A stretch of 64,000 nt of DNA from Methylobacterium sp. 17Sr1-1 (GTDB taxonomy: Bacteria > Pseudomonadota > Alphaproteobacteria > Rhizobiales > Beijerinckiaceae), in the NCBI RefSeq assembly GCF_003173775.1, contig NZ_CP029552.1, forward strand, positions 1,468,001 to 1,532,000, written 5' to 3'. The translations under genes were made by a program, and so were the position numbers. The notes beneath the pieces are model-generated. The model was given only the letters and a program-made list of their open reading frames with translations, ran no database searches and was not told the DNA's origin. Positions within the stretch are counted from its first letter, which is position 1; the number at the start of each line of letters is the position of its first letter. Of the stretch, positions 45,686 through 56,025 are shown in pieces.

Positions 45686-45806
45686 CTTGGCCTCTTTGGC
45701 GGTGCGAAACGGCGCCTACTTAAGCCAAGAGCGGGCCAAGCGCGATGCCCTGGCGGGCATCGAATCACCCCTCCCGAAATCGCGCCCGTTCCTCGAAGGA
45801 GTCCGG

Positions 45807-47198
45807 ATGCCCTCGCCTGCGGCGGCCGTGGCCGCCCCCTTCCGTCCCGCCGTGCCCCGCCCGCGCACCGAGCCGATGGGACTGTTCAGCTTCCTGCGCG
45901 CCGCCCGCGCCAACCCGCTGACCACCTGGTACGAGGAACATTTCGAGCAGCCGATCGTCACCGGCGAGGGCGCGCTCGGCCGCGTCACGGTGGTGAGCGA
46001 GCCGGCGGCGATCCGCCACGTGCTGGTCGACAACGCCGCCAATTACCGCAAGGACGACCTGCAGCGCCGGGTGCTGGCGCCGGGTCTCGGCAACGGGCTG
46101 CTCACCGCCGAGGGCGACGAGTGGCGCCTCCAGCGGCGCACGCTGGCGCCGATCTTCTCACCCCGCCACGTCGCCCGCTTCGAGGCCCCGATGGGCGAGG
46201 CCGCCGCCCGCCTCGCCCGCCGGCTGAAGAAGCGCGACGGCCAGAGCGTCGACGCGGCGCTCGAGATGACCCGCGTCACCCTCGACGTGCTCGAGCGCAC
46301 CATCTTCACCCACGGCCTGGCGCGGGAGCCCGACGCGCTCGGGCGCGCCATCACCCGCTACTTCGAGGCGCTCGGGCCGATCGACCCCCTCGACGTGTTC
46401 GGCATGCCGGACTGGCTGCCGCGGATCGGCCGCCTCAAGGCGCGGCCGGCGCTCCGCTTCTTCGCCGAGGTGGTGGACGAATTGATCGAGCGCCGCCGGG
46501 CGCTCGTCACCTCGGGCGAGGAGGCGCCTCACGACCTCCTCACCCTCCTTCTCAAGGCGCAGGATCCGGAGACCGGGCGCGGCCTGTCCGACCTGGAGGT
46601 GCGGGCCAACATCGTCACCTTCATCGGCGCGGGCCACGAGACCACCGCCAACGCGCTGACCTGGACGCTCTACTGCCTGTCGCAGGACGAGGCCGCCCGC
46701 GAGGCGGTCGAGGCCGAGGTCGATGCCGCCTTCGCGGAGAATCCGGCCCCTGGCATGGACGCCCTGCCCCGGGCCAAGGCGGCCCTGGAGGAGGCGATGC
46801 GCCTGTTCCCGCCGGTGCCGTTCATGAGCCGGCAGGCGCTCGCCGAGGACCGGATCGGGCGGATCAAGATCCCCCGCGGCTCGCTGGTGACGGTGGCTCC
46901 TTACGTGCTGCACCGCCATCGCCGGCTGTGGGACGAGCCCGACGCCTTCATTCCCGAGCGCTTCCTGCCGGAGAACCGCGCCCGCATCGACCGCTACGCC
47001 TACCTGCCGTTCGGGGCGGGGCCGCGGGTCTGCATCGGCGCGAGCTTTTCCCTGATGGAGGCGACCCTGGTACTCGCCCACGTGCTCCACGCGGTGCGCC
47101 TCGACCGGGCGCCGGAGGCCGGGCCGGTGGTGCCGCTGCACCGGGTCACGCTGCGGCCGCAGGACGGGCTGCGGATGCGGGTGACGGCGCGGGGGTAA
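45807..47198 (+). CDS. Cytochrome P450
   Basis: A 463-residue soluble P450 monooxygenase. The I-helix oxygen-activation motif is GAGHETTANAL, the K-helix ExxR is EEAMRLFPPV, and the heme-ligating Cys lies in FGAGPRVCIGASF. No membrane anchor is visible, so it should be cytoplasmic and need separate ferredoxin partners, none of which are adjacent. The substrate cannot be inferred. GGAG lies six bases ahead of ATG 45807. It ends 3 bp from the end of paaE (convergent). Confidence 0.93.
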   Translation: MPSPAAAVAAPFRPAVPRPRTEPMGLFSFLRAARANPLTTWYEEHFEQPIVTGEGALGRVTVVSEPAAIRHVLVDNAANYRKDDLQRRVLAPGLGNGLLTAEGDEWRLQRRTLAPIFSPRHVARFEAPMGEAAARLARRLKKRDGQSVDAALEMTRVTLDVLERTIFTHGLAREPDALGRAITRYFEALGPIDPLDVFGMPDWLPRIGRLKARPALRFFAEVVDELIERRRALVTSGEEAPHDLLTLLLKAQDPETGRGLSDLEVRANIVTFIGAGHETTANALTWTLYCLSQDEAAREAVEAEVDAAFAENPAPGMDALPRAKAALEEAMRLFPPVPFMSRQALAEDRIGRIKIPRGSLVTVAPYVLHRHRRLWDEPDAFIPERFLPENRARIDRYAYLPFGAGPRVCIGASFSLMEATLVLAHVLHAVRLDRAPEAGPVVPLHRVTLRPQDGLRMRVTARG

Positions 47199-47201
47199 GG
47201 C

Positions 47202-48290
47202 TCACACCTGATCGAAATCCACCGTCACCCGCCCGGAGGTCGGCCGGGCCTGGCAGGTGAGGACGAAGCCGGCCTCGACCTCCCAGGGTTCGAGCGAGTA
47301 GTTCACCGCCATGTCGACGCTGCCGTCCACCACCTTGGCGCGGCAGGTGCAGCACATCCCGCCCCGGCACGAATAGGGCAGGTCGAGGCCGGCGCGGATC
47401 GCCGCGTCGAGCACAGCCTCGCCCTCGGCGACCGGCACCTCGGTGGCGATGCCGTCGGTGATCACCGTGGCGAGCGCGGCCGGCGCCGCCGTCGCGGAGA
47501 CCGGGCGGGCGGCGCGGGTCCGGCCCGGCTCCGAGGGCGTGAAGCGCTCGACATGGACGCGCTCGCGCGGCAGGCCGAGACCGAGCAGAGCGCCCTCGAC
47601 CGCGTCGATCATCTCGCCCGGGCCGCACACGAAGGCGTGGTCGACGAGGGACGCCGGCACGATGGTGCGCAGGAACAGGGCCGCCTTCTCGCCGTCGAGG
47701 CGGCCGTTGAGGACCGAGAGGTCCTGCGTCTCGCGCGACAGGACGTGGAAGACGGACAACCGGTCGAGGAAGCGGTCCTTCAGGCTCTCCAGCGCCTCGC
47801 GGAACAGGATCGAGCCGGTGGCACGGTTGCCGTAGAAGAGGAAGAAGCGGCTCTTCGGCTCGGCCGCGAGCACGGTGCGGATGATCGACAGGATCGGGGT
47901 GATCCCGGATCCCGCCGCGAAGCCCACGAAGGTGCGGGCCTCGGATTGTCCCTCGTTCCCTTGGCGGATCTCGACGCCGAAGCGGCCCATCGGCGGCATC
48001 ACCTCGATCTCGTCGCCGGGCGCGATCGCCTCGTTGGCGAAGCCGGAAAAGAGCCCGCCCTCGACGCGCTTGATCGCGACCCGCAGCTCGGTCTCGCCGA
48101 CGCCGGAGCAGATCGAGTAGGAGCGCCGCACCTCCTCGCCGTCGACCGTCGCCTTCAGGGTCAGGTACTGGCCGCAGGCGAAGCCGAAGGCGTCGCGCGC
48201 ATCCTCGGGCACCGCGAAGGCGATCGAGACGGCGTCCGGGGTCTCGCGGCGGATGTCGGCGACGCGCAGGCGATGGAAGCGGGGAGTCAT
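47202..48290 (-). CDS. paaE: Phenylacetyl-CoA epoxidase reductase subunit
   Basis: A 362-residue NAD(P)H-dependent flavoprotein that feeds electrons to the PaaABCD epoxidase. The N-terminal FAD-binding part has RRSYSICSG, the NAD-binding part has GFAAGSGITPILSIIRT and FVCGPGEMI, and the C-terminal plant-type 2Fe-2S ferredoxin domain has YSCRGGMCCTCRAKVVDG with a fourth Cys in LTCQARP. It is the last gene of the paaABCDE operon, 7 bp after paaD. Confidence 0.96.
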   Translation of the reverse strand: MTPRFHRLRVADIRRETPDAVSIAFAVPEDARDAFGFACGQYLTLKATVDGEEVRRSYSICSGVGETELRVAIKRVEGGLFSGFANEAIAPGDEIEVMPPMGRFGVEIRQGNEGQSEARTFVGFAAGSGITPILSIIRTVLAAEPKSRFFLFYGNRATGSILFREALESLKDRFLDRLSVFHVLSRETQDLSVLNGRLDGEKAALFLRTIVPASLVDHAFVCGPGEMIDAVEGALLGLGLPRERVHVERFTPSEPGRTRAARPVSATAAPAALATVITDGIATEVPVAEGEAVLDAAIRAGLDLPYSCRGGMCCTCRAKVVDGSVDMAVNYSLEPWEVEAGFVLTCQARPTSGRVTVDFDQV

Positions 48291-48297
48291 CGGCGCC

Positions 48298-48792
48298 TCA
48301 GATGCACTTGAAGTAATCGAACGGCTCGCGGCAGGCCGTGCAGCGCCACAGCGACTTGCAGGCGGTGGAGCCGAATTCCGAGACCTTTTCCGTCGCGGCC
48401 GAGCCGCAATGCGGGCAGGCCACCCGCTCCTCCCCGAACAGGGCGCGACGCGACGCCTTGCCGGCCGGCGGGGCGATGCCGTAGGCGGCGAGCTTGGCCT
48501 TGCCGGCCTCCGTCATCCAGTCGGTGGTCCAGGCCGGCGACAGGACCAGGCGCACCCGCGCGTCCGGGATGCCGGCCTGCGCCAGCGCCGTCTGCACCTC
48601 GATCCCGATCACGTCCATCGCCGGGCAGCCGGAATAGGTCGGGGTGATCGCGACCTCGACCCGGCCGCCCGCCACCGTCACGTCGCGCAGGACGCCGAGA
48701 TCCGCGATGGTGAGGACCGGGATCTCCGGGTCGCACACGGTCGCGGCCGCGTCGTGCGCGCGCCGGGCGAGGTCGGCGTCGGAGGGGGTCAC
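48298..48792 (-). CDS. paaD: Phenylacetyl-CoA epoxidase subunit PaaD (assembly factor)
   Basis: A 164-residue protein with an N-terminal MIP18/DUF59 domain (VCDPEIPVLTIADLGVLRDV, TPTYSGCPAMDVI) and a C-terminal zinc-ribbon-like part (CPHCG, CTACREPFDYFKCI). PaaD is thought to help Fe-S or metal-centre assembly in the epoxidase. The GTG start at 48792 overlaps the paaC stop (GTGA). The longer open frame upstream is antisense-quality sequence within paaC. Confidence 0.93.
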   Translation of the reverse strand: MTPSDADLARRAHDAAATVCDPEIPVLTIADLGVLRDVTVAGGRVEVAITPTYSGCPAMDVIGIEVQTALAQAGIPDARVRLVLSPAWTTDWMTEAGKAKLAAYGIAPPAGKASRRALFGEERVACPHCGSAATEKVSEFGSTACKSLWRCTACREPFDYFKCI

Positions 48793-49565
48793 CAGGTCGC
48801 CCCCGGATGGGCCCGCTGCAGGTATTGCAGGTCGGAGAGGATGAAGCCGAGATGCTCGCTGTGCCGCCCGGCCCGGCCGCCGCTCTGCATCCAGCCGCCC
48901 GTGGGACGGGTGAGCGTGGCCTCGGCCAGGATGTGGTCGAGGGTGGCGTCGAACTCCGCCTGTAAGCCGCGCGGGTCGGGCAGCGTGCCGGTCTCGATCA
49001 GCGCGGCGTCCGCCGGGTCGACCTCGAACAGCTCGCCGGTATAGGGCCACAGCTCGTCGAGGGCGGCGCGGGCGCGCTGATGGCTCTCGTCGGTGCCGTC
49101 GCCGAAGCGGATCAGCCATTCGCCGGAATGGCGCAGGTGGTAGGCGGTCTCCTTCTCGGCCTTCGCGGCGATGGCCGCGAGGGTCGCGTCGCGGGAGCCG
49201 GCGAGCGCGCGGTAATACGGATCGATGAAGGCCGAGAACAGCACCTGGCGCACGATCGTCCCGGCGAAGTCGCCGTTCGGCTGCTCGACGAGCAGGCAGT
49301 TGCGGTACTGCCCGACCTCGCGGCGATAGGCGAAGTCGTCCTCGGAGAGTCCGTCGCCCGCGACCTCGGCGGCGTAGGCGTAGAAGGAGCGGGCCTGGCC
49401 GACGCAGTCGAGGGCGATGTTGGCGAGCGCGATGTCCTCTTCCAGCATCGGCGCGTGACCGCACCACTCGGAGAGCCTGTGCCCGAGGATCAGCGCGTCG
49501 TCGGCCCGTCGCAGGATGCCGGCCAGCAGCGGGGTGTCGGTGAGGCTGAGGGAGGTGGTGGGCAT
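48789..49565 (-). CDS. paaC: Phenylacetyl-CoA epoxidase structural subunit PaaC
   Basis: A 258-residue ferritin-like subunit that pairs with PaaA without metal. Visible segments are LGHRLSEWCGHAPMLEEDIA, DCVGQARSFYAYAAEV and KAEKETAYHLRHSGEWLIR. ATG 49565 has GAGG ahead. It is followed by paaD with a 4-bp overlap. A 303-bp gap containing a palindromic repeat separates it from paaB, unusual in an otherwise tightly packed operon. Confidence 0.95.
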   Translation of the reverse strand: MPTTSLSLTDTPLLAGILRRADDALILGHRLSEWCGHAPMLEEDIALANIALDCVGQARSFYAYAAEVAGDGLSEDDFAYRREVGQYRNCLLVEQPNGDFAGTIVRQVLFSAFIDPYYRALAGSRDATLAAIAAKAEKETAYHLRHSGEWLIRFGDGTDESHQRARAALDELWPYTGELFEVDPADAALIETGTLPDPRGLQAEFDATLDHILAEATLTRPTGGWMQSGGRAGRHSEHLGFILSDLQYLQRAHPGATW

Positions 49566-49629
49566 GGGGGCCTCGGGAAGTCGGGGGCCTCGGATAAGCA
49601 ATCGCGCCGGTGACGGACGAGGCACAGGA

Positions 49630-49823
49630 ATCCCCTCTCCCCGCGGGCGGGGAGAGGGCCGTGTCGCCGTTCAGGCGATACGGCAAGCGGAGGTGAAGCC
49701 GGAGCGAGGGTGAGGGGGGATTTCCGGAGGAGTCTCACTCGTCGAGACCCCCTCACCCTCGCCCTTCGGGCTCCCTGAGCCCCTTCGGATCTCAGGCCTC
49801 TCCCCGCCCGCGGGGAGAGGGGA
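49630..49823. repeat. Palindromic repeat inside the paa operon, family D
   Basis: Arms such as CCCCTCTCCCCGCGGGCGGG and the matching CCCGCCCGCGGGGAGAGG face each other over 190 bp, with inner GGTGAGGGGG/CCCCCTCACC arms. It lies between paaB and paaC. The element may terminate, process or stabilise the transcript. Confidence 0.7.
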
Positions 49824-49868
49824 AACCCGCGCCCCATCCTTGGACGTTGGAGCGCGCGGACAGCGCCC

Positions 49869-50156
49869 TCACATATGCCCGACCTCGTCCGGCACCTCGT
49901 AGAAGGTCGGATGCCGGTAGATCTTCGAGGCGGTGGGCTCGAACAGCACGTCCTTGTCGGCCGGATCCGAGGCGACGATCGCCGCGGAGGGCACGACCCA
50001 GAGCGACAGCCCCTCGCCGCGGCGCGTATAGACGTCGCGGGCGGCCTGGAGCGCCATCGCGGGATCGGTCGCGTGGAGCGAACCGACATGCTTGTGCGCC
50101 AAGCCGTTGCGGGAGCGGATGAACACCTCCCAGAGCGGGATCTTCTGCTCGGGCAT
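49869..50156 (-). CDS. paaB: Phenylacetyl-CoA epoxidase subunit PaaB
   Basis: A 95-residue small subunit: IPLWEVFIRSRNGLAHKHVG, ALQAARDVYTRRGEGLSLWV and a FEPTASKIYRHPTFYEVPDE tail, all typical of PaaB, which bridges PaaAC heterodimers. GGAGGG lies four bases ahead of ATG 50156. It starts 11 bp after the paaA stop. Confidence 0.96.
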   Translation of the reverse strand: MPEQKIPLWEVFIRSRNGLAHKHVGSLHATDPAMALQAARDVYTRRGEGLSLWVVPSAAIVASDPADKDVLFEPTASKIYRHPTFYEVPDEVGHM

Positions 50157-50167
50157 CGGTCCCTCCC

Positions 50168-51181
50168 TCACGCGGCTTCGGGCAGGGCGGCGGCCTGCGC
50201 CGCGCGCCGGGCGCGCTTCTCGGCATGCGCCATCGCCGCCTCGCGCACCCAGGCGCCGGCGGCGTGGGCGTCGCGGCGCTGCTTCATGCGCTGGCGGTTG
50301 CAGGGGCCGTTGCCGGCGAGCACCTGCTTGAACTCCTCCCAGTCGATCGCGCCGTAGCGCCAGTGGCCGGCCGCCTCGTCGTAGGCGAGATCGGGATCCG
50401 GGAAGGTCAGGCCGAGATACTGGCCCTGCGGCACCGTCGCGTCGACGAATTTCTGGCGCAGCTCGTCGTTCGAGAAGCGCTTGATCTTCCACTTCGTCGA
50501 TTGGTCGGAATGCTGGCTCTCGGCGTCGGGCGGGCCGAACATCATCAGGCAGGGCCACCACCAGCGGTTCAGGGCGTCCTGCGCCATCGCCTTCTGCTCG
50601 GGCGTGCCGCGGCAGAGCGTCAGCATGATCTCGTAGCCCTGGCGCTGGTGGAAGCTCTCCTCCTTGCAGACGCGGATCATCGCGCGGGCGTAGGGGCCGT
50701 AGGAGCAGCGGCAGAGCGGGATCTGGTTCATGATCGCCGCCCCATCGACCAGCCAGCCGATCGCGCCGATATCGGCCCAGGTCAGGGTCGGGTAGTTGAA
50801 GATCGAGGAATACTTGGCGCGACCGGCGAGCAGCTGCTCGAACATCTCCTCGCGGCTGGTGCCGAGGGTCTCGGCCGCCGAGTAGAGGTAGAGCCCGTGG
50901 CCGGCCTCGTCCTGAACCTTGGCCAGAAGGGCCGCCTTGCGCTTCAGCGTCGGCGCCCGGGTGATCCAGTTGCCCTCCGGCAGCATGCCGACGATCTCGG
51001 AATGGGCGTGCTGCGAGATCTGCCGGGTCAGCGTGCGGCGGTAGGCCTCCGGCATCCAGTCGTTCGGCTCGATGCGCTCCTCGGCATCGACCCGCGCCTG
51101 GAACCGGGCCGCACGGTCCGCGTCCTCGGGGCCGCCGAGCGCGGCCGTGCTGTCCTTGGCGTTCAGGGCCTGCGTGTACAT
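50168..51181 (-). CDS. paaA: Phenylacetyl-CoA epoxidase catalytic subunit PaaA
   Basis: A 337-residue di-iron protein that epoxidises the ring of phenylacetyl-CoA. Carboxylate-bridged iron ligands are visible in [17 protein letters not shown] and [15 protein letters not shown] (ExxH motifs). [21 protein letters not shown] segment is family-typical. GGAGG lies seven bases ahead of ATG 51181. It is the first gene of paaABCDE and is preceded by a likely regulated promoter, then by paaX on the same strand. Confidence 0.97.
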   Translation of the reverse strand: MYTQALNAKDSTAALGGPEDADRAARFQARVDAEERIEPNDWMPEAYRRTLTRQISQHAHSEIVGMLPEGNWITRAPTLKRKAALLAKVQDEAGHGLYLYSAAETLGTSREEMFEQLLAGRAKYSSIFNYPTLTWADIGAIGWLVDGAAIMNQIPLCRCSYGPYARAMIRVCKEESFHQRQGYEIMLTLCRGTPEQKAMAQDALNRWWWPCLMMFGPPDAESQHSDQSTKWKIKRFSNDELRQKFVDATVPQGQYLGLTFPDPDLAYDEAAGHWRYGAIDWEEFKQVLAGNGPCNRQRMKQRRDAHAAGAWVREAAMAHAEKRARRAAQAAALPEAA

Positions 51182-51213
51182 GGCCGCGCCTCCCTCACTG
51201 TTCTGAATCTCAA

Positions 51214-51253
51214 TATGTCACGGAATTTTTGATTTGCAAGATTTTTCGTAACA
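51214..51253 (-). promoter_or_regulatory. Candidate paaA promoter with operator-like inverted repeat
   Basis: In this AT-rich patch, TGTTACGAAA (51253-51244 on the minus strand) and TTCCGTGACA (51225-51216) form an 8-of-10 inverted repeat. A TTGCAA box and a TATTGA-like box with about 18 bp between them lie inside it. The arms therefore flank a plausible promoter 30-70 bp ahead of paaA, a good place for PaaX-type repression. Confidence 0.5.
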
Positions 51254-51288
51254 CGTTGCGGTGCGGCACGCCCGCCGGAGGACCGCGA

Positions 51289-52158
51289 TCAGGCGGCGAA
51301 CCGCGCCGCGAATTCCGCGCCGGCCGGCGGCAGCGGGCCGGAATCGGTGGTGGCGTTGGCGTCGAGCCAGGCTTCCGCCGCCGGCGCGACGGCGCGGTAG
51401 AGCGCGGCGCAGAGATCCCGCGCCGCGGCGCCGGGCCAGTCCTCCGGCAGGAGGTCGGCCGGCAGCAGCGGGTCCTTGAGCACGGCGCGGCGGTACTCGT
51501 GGATCAGGAGGATGCGCAGCACCAGGGCGTCGAGCCCCGCCGGCGGATGCGCCGCCACGGCCCTCCCCGCCGCCGCGAAGGTGGCGGCGAAGCGGGCGTA
51601 GCGATCGGCCACCTCCGCCACCGGCCAGGCGCGGGCGGCGAGGCGGCGGGCGGTGGCGGCATCCTCGGGCCGGGCGGCGAGGCGCAACGCCCCCTCCCCC
51701 GCGGCCCCCTCCCCCGCGCCCGCAGCGGGCCTTGATCCGATCATCAGGTCTGGCGCGAGGCTGCCGTAGCCGGCGCCCGCGAGCTCGGCCCTGAGGTCGT
51801 TGGTGCCGTCGAGAAGCAGGAGGTCGAAGGTGCCGGACCAGGCCGGGGCCGGCGGGCCGTAGATCCGGGCGGTCGCCCGGGCGAAGGCGGCGGCGCCGGA
51901 GCCGGTCAGGCGGTAGAAGCTGTTGCGACCGAGCTTCCAGCGCTCGAACCAGCCGTCGGCGACCAGCCGCGACAGGGCGGTGCGCACCACCCCGTCGCCG
52001 ATGCGGAAGGCCCGGGTGATCGCGAGCAGCGATTCCAGCGACAGCACCCCGCCGCGGGGCACCACCGCGTCGCCGAAGACCGTGACCACCAGGGAGCCGG
52101 CGCGGATCGGCGTGCGGGCGTGGAAGTGGTCGATGAGCGGCGCGAGGAGATCGGGCAT
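51289..52158 (-). CDS. paaX: PaaX-family transcriptional repressor
   Basis: A 289-residue GntR-like winged-helix regulator. The N-terminal DNA-binding part has GDGVVRTALSRLVADGWFER followed by RNSFYRLT, and the C-terminal PaaX domain contains WSGTFDLLLLDG and DALVLRILLIHEYRRAVLKD. Known PaaX proteins repress paa genes until phenylacetyl-CoA binds. It sits 107 bp ahead of paaA on the same strand, with paaZ divergent on the other side. A Gly/Ala-rich insertion (AAGAGEGAAGEGA) is a local peculiarity. Confidence 0.92.
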   Translation of the reverse strand: MPDLLAPLIDHFHARTPIRAGSLVVTVFGDAVVPRGGVLSLESLLAITRAFRIGDGVVRTALSRLVADGWFERWKLGRNSFYRLTGSGAAAFARATARIYGPPAPAWSGTFDLLLLDGTNDLRAELAGAGYGSLAPDLMIGSRPAAGAGEGAAGEGALRLAARPEDAATARRLAARAWPVAEVADRYARFAATFAAAGRAVAAHPPAGLDALVLRILLIHEYRRAVLKDPLLPADLLPEDWPGAAARDLCAALYRAVAPAAEAWLDANATTDSGPLPPAGAEFAARFAA

Positions 52159-52209
52159 CCGGGTCCTGTGCGGAGCGTCGGACTGTCCGGACGCGAACGA
52201 TGCGAGGGA

Positions 52210-52384
52210 CCTCCCCTCTCCCGAGTGGGAGAGGGGTCGGGGGTGAGGGTGGCTCGGTTTCAGAATAAGTCGCCAAGCGTCGAGCTGCGAAGCTCGAAGG
52301 TTCAGGATTATTGCGGAGACCGAGCCACCCTGCGCGATCTTCGATCGCCCCTACCCCTCTCCCACTCGGGAGAGGGGATCCCGC
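52210..52384. repeat. Palindromic intergenic repeat, family A
   Basis: CTCCCCTCTCCCGAGTGGGA and the facing CTCCCACTCGGGAGAGG arms, with inner GGTGAGGGTGGCTCGG and CCGAGCCACCCT arms, span 175 bp between paaX and paaZ. It shares sequence with 36706 and 62192. Confidence 0.72.
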
Positions 52385-52476
52385 GCCATCTTCGTCCGCT
52401 GGGTTGTCCGGACAGCGCTGGTTTTACGTGGCCTTCCGATAGCCGCGTCCGCAGGATCCTGTCGAGACTCCTCCGC

Positions 52477-52500
52477 TTGACCAACCGGCCGGTCGGTCAA
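52477..52500 (+). promoter_or_regulatory. 24-bp palindrome over the paaZ promoter
   Basis: TTGACCAACCGGCC followed by GGTCGGTCAA is palindromic at 22 of 24 positions. Its 5' end supplies a TTGACC -35 box and it is directly followed by an AATAAT-like -10. The core ACCGGCCGGT resembles PaaR (TetR-family) operators known in betaproteobacteria. No TetR gene is in the window. Confidence 0.6.
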
Positions 52501-52530
52501 TAATGACCAACTAACGATAGGAGGGACGCC

Positions 52531-54561
<2,031 letters not shown>

Positions 54562-54585
54562 GGGGCGCCGAGAGAAGCGCCTCTG

Positions 54586-54755
54586 AACCCTCCTCCCTCT
54601 GCGGGGGAGGGTGCCCGGCGGAGCCGGGCGGGAGAGGGGACGCCGCTTCCGGAGAGATCTGAACCGTTCTGAAGGGCGTGCGCTGAATCAGCGTCGCGCT
54701 GCCCCTCTCCCGCCCTGCATTCGCAGGGCACCCTCCCCCGCAGAGGGGGGAGGGT
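54586..54755. repeat. Palindromic intergenic repeat, family B
   Basis: CCCTCCTCCCTCTGCGGGGG faces CCCTCCCCCGCAGAGGGGG, with inner CCGCTTCCGGAGAG and GCGCTGCCCCTCTCCC parts. It lies between the convergent ends of paaZ and the D-amino-acid dehydrogenase gene, where it could terminate both. Confidence 0.7.
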
Positions 54756-54773
54756 TCGAGGGCGCGCCCGTGA

Positions 54774-56015
54774 CTACCCGAACCGCCCCGCCCGCAGCGC
54801 CGCCACATCCACCCCCGGCCCCCGCCCCGCCAGCAGATCCGCCACGATCCGCCCCGTCGCGGCGCTCTGCGTCAGCCCGAGATGGCCGTGGCCGAAGGCG
54901 TAGAGGATCCGCGGGCTCGCCCGCGACGGGCCGATCACCGGCAGGCTGTCGGGGAGCGAGGGGCGGAAGCCCATCCATTGTCGGCCGCCCTCGATCCGCA
55001 AGCCCGGCAGGAAGGCGGCGGCCTTGCGCAGCATCGCGTCGGCGCGGGCGAAGTTCGGCGGGCGGCGGAGGCCGCCGAACTCGACGGCGCCGCCGACCCG
55101 CAGGCCGGTCGCGAGGGGCGTCACCACGAAGCCGTGGCCGCCGAAGGTGAGCTGGCGGCGAAGGTCGAAGGCGCCGGGCGGCAGCGTGGTGTTGTAGCCG
55201 CGCTCGGTGTCGAGCGGCACCCGGTCGCCGAGGCGGCGGGCGAGAGCGCGGGACCAGGCCCCGGCGGCGAGCACGCAGGCATCCGTTCTGAGCGCCGTGC
55301 CGTCGGCGAGCGCCACGTTCACGGCCCCGCCCTCGGGCGCGATGTCCCGCACCTCGCCCCGCACGAGCGTCGCGCCCTTCGCCATGACGTCGGCGTGGAG
55401 CGCCAGGGCGAAACGGTGGGGGTCGTCGACCGTCATCCAGTTCGGCGTGAAGGTGCCGGCGACGAACCGGGGCGACAGGCCGGGCTGCAGCTCGGCGAGG
55501 CGGGTGCCGCGGACATGCTCGAAGGCGATGCCCTCCCGCGCCCGGGCGGCCCAGCCGGGCTCGGAGGCGGAGAGCTCCGCCTCGCTCTCGTAGAGTTCGA
55601 GGTTGCCGTCGCGGCGCAAGCGCCCGGCGAGGCCGGCCGAGGCCACCATCGCCTCCATCGCCGGCGCGGCGAGCCGCATCAGGCCGCACTGGACCTCCGT
55701 CGCGTGGCGGTGGCGGTCGGGCAGGCTCGCGCGCCAGAAGCGCAGGAGCCAGGGGGCGATCCGCGGCAGGTAGGCCGGCGGCAGCGCCAGCGGCCCGAGG
55801 GGATCGAGCACCCAGCGCGGAGCCTTGCGCAGGATGCCCGGCGAGGCGAGCGGCAGCACGTCGGTGAAGGCGAGCGCCCCGGCATTGCCGAAGCTCGCGC
55901 CCTCCGCGACGCCGCCGCGCTCGATCAGCCGCACCCGCCAGCCCTCGGCGAGGCAGTGATGGGCGATGGCGAGGCCGACGATGCCGGCCCCGACGATGGC
56001 GACCTCGCGGGGCAA
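54774..56015 (-). CDS. FAD-dependent D-amino-acid (D-hydroxyproline-type) dehydrogenase
   Basis: A 413-residue DadA-like flavoprotein. The N-terminal Rossmann motif is VAIVGAGIVGLAIAHH; further marks are GNAGALAFTDVLPLASPG, FTPNWMTVDDPHRFA, DTERGYNTTLPPG and a C-terminal AFGHGHLGLTQSAATGRIV. It should oxidise a D-amino or D-imino acid with electrons passed to the membrane. It lies 10 bp after a DHDPS-family gene. In hydroxyproline-degrading bacteria this pair is D-hydroxyproline dehydrogenase plus pyrroline-4-hydroxy-2-carboxylate deaminase. The epimerase is not seen, so the substrate is an inference. Confidence 0.85.
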   Translation of the reverse strand: MPREVAIVGAGIVGLAIAHHCLAEGWRVRLIERGGVAEGASFGNAGALAFTDVLPLASPGILRKAPRWVLDPLGPLALPPAYLPRIAPWLLRFWRASLPDRHRHATEVQCGLMRLAAPAMEAMVASAGLAGRLRRDGNLELYESEAELSASEPGWAARAREGIAFEHVRGTRLAELQPGLSPRFVAGTFTPNWMTVDDPHRFALALHADVMAKGATLVRGEVRDIAPEGGAVNVALADGTALRTDACVLAAGAWSRALARRLGDRVPLDTERGYNTTLPPGAFDLRRQLTFGGHGFVVTPLATGLRVGGAVEFGGLRRPPNFARADAMLRKAAAFLPGLRIEGGRQWMGFRPSLPDSLPVIGPSRASPRILYAFGHGHLGLTQSAATGRIVADLLAGRGPGVDVAALRAGRFG

Positions 56016-56025
56016 GGCGGCTCCG

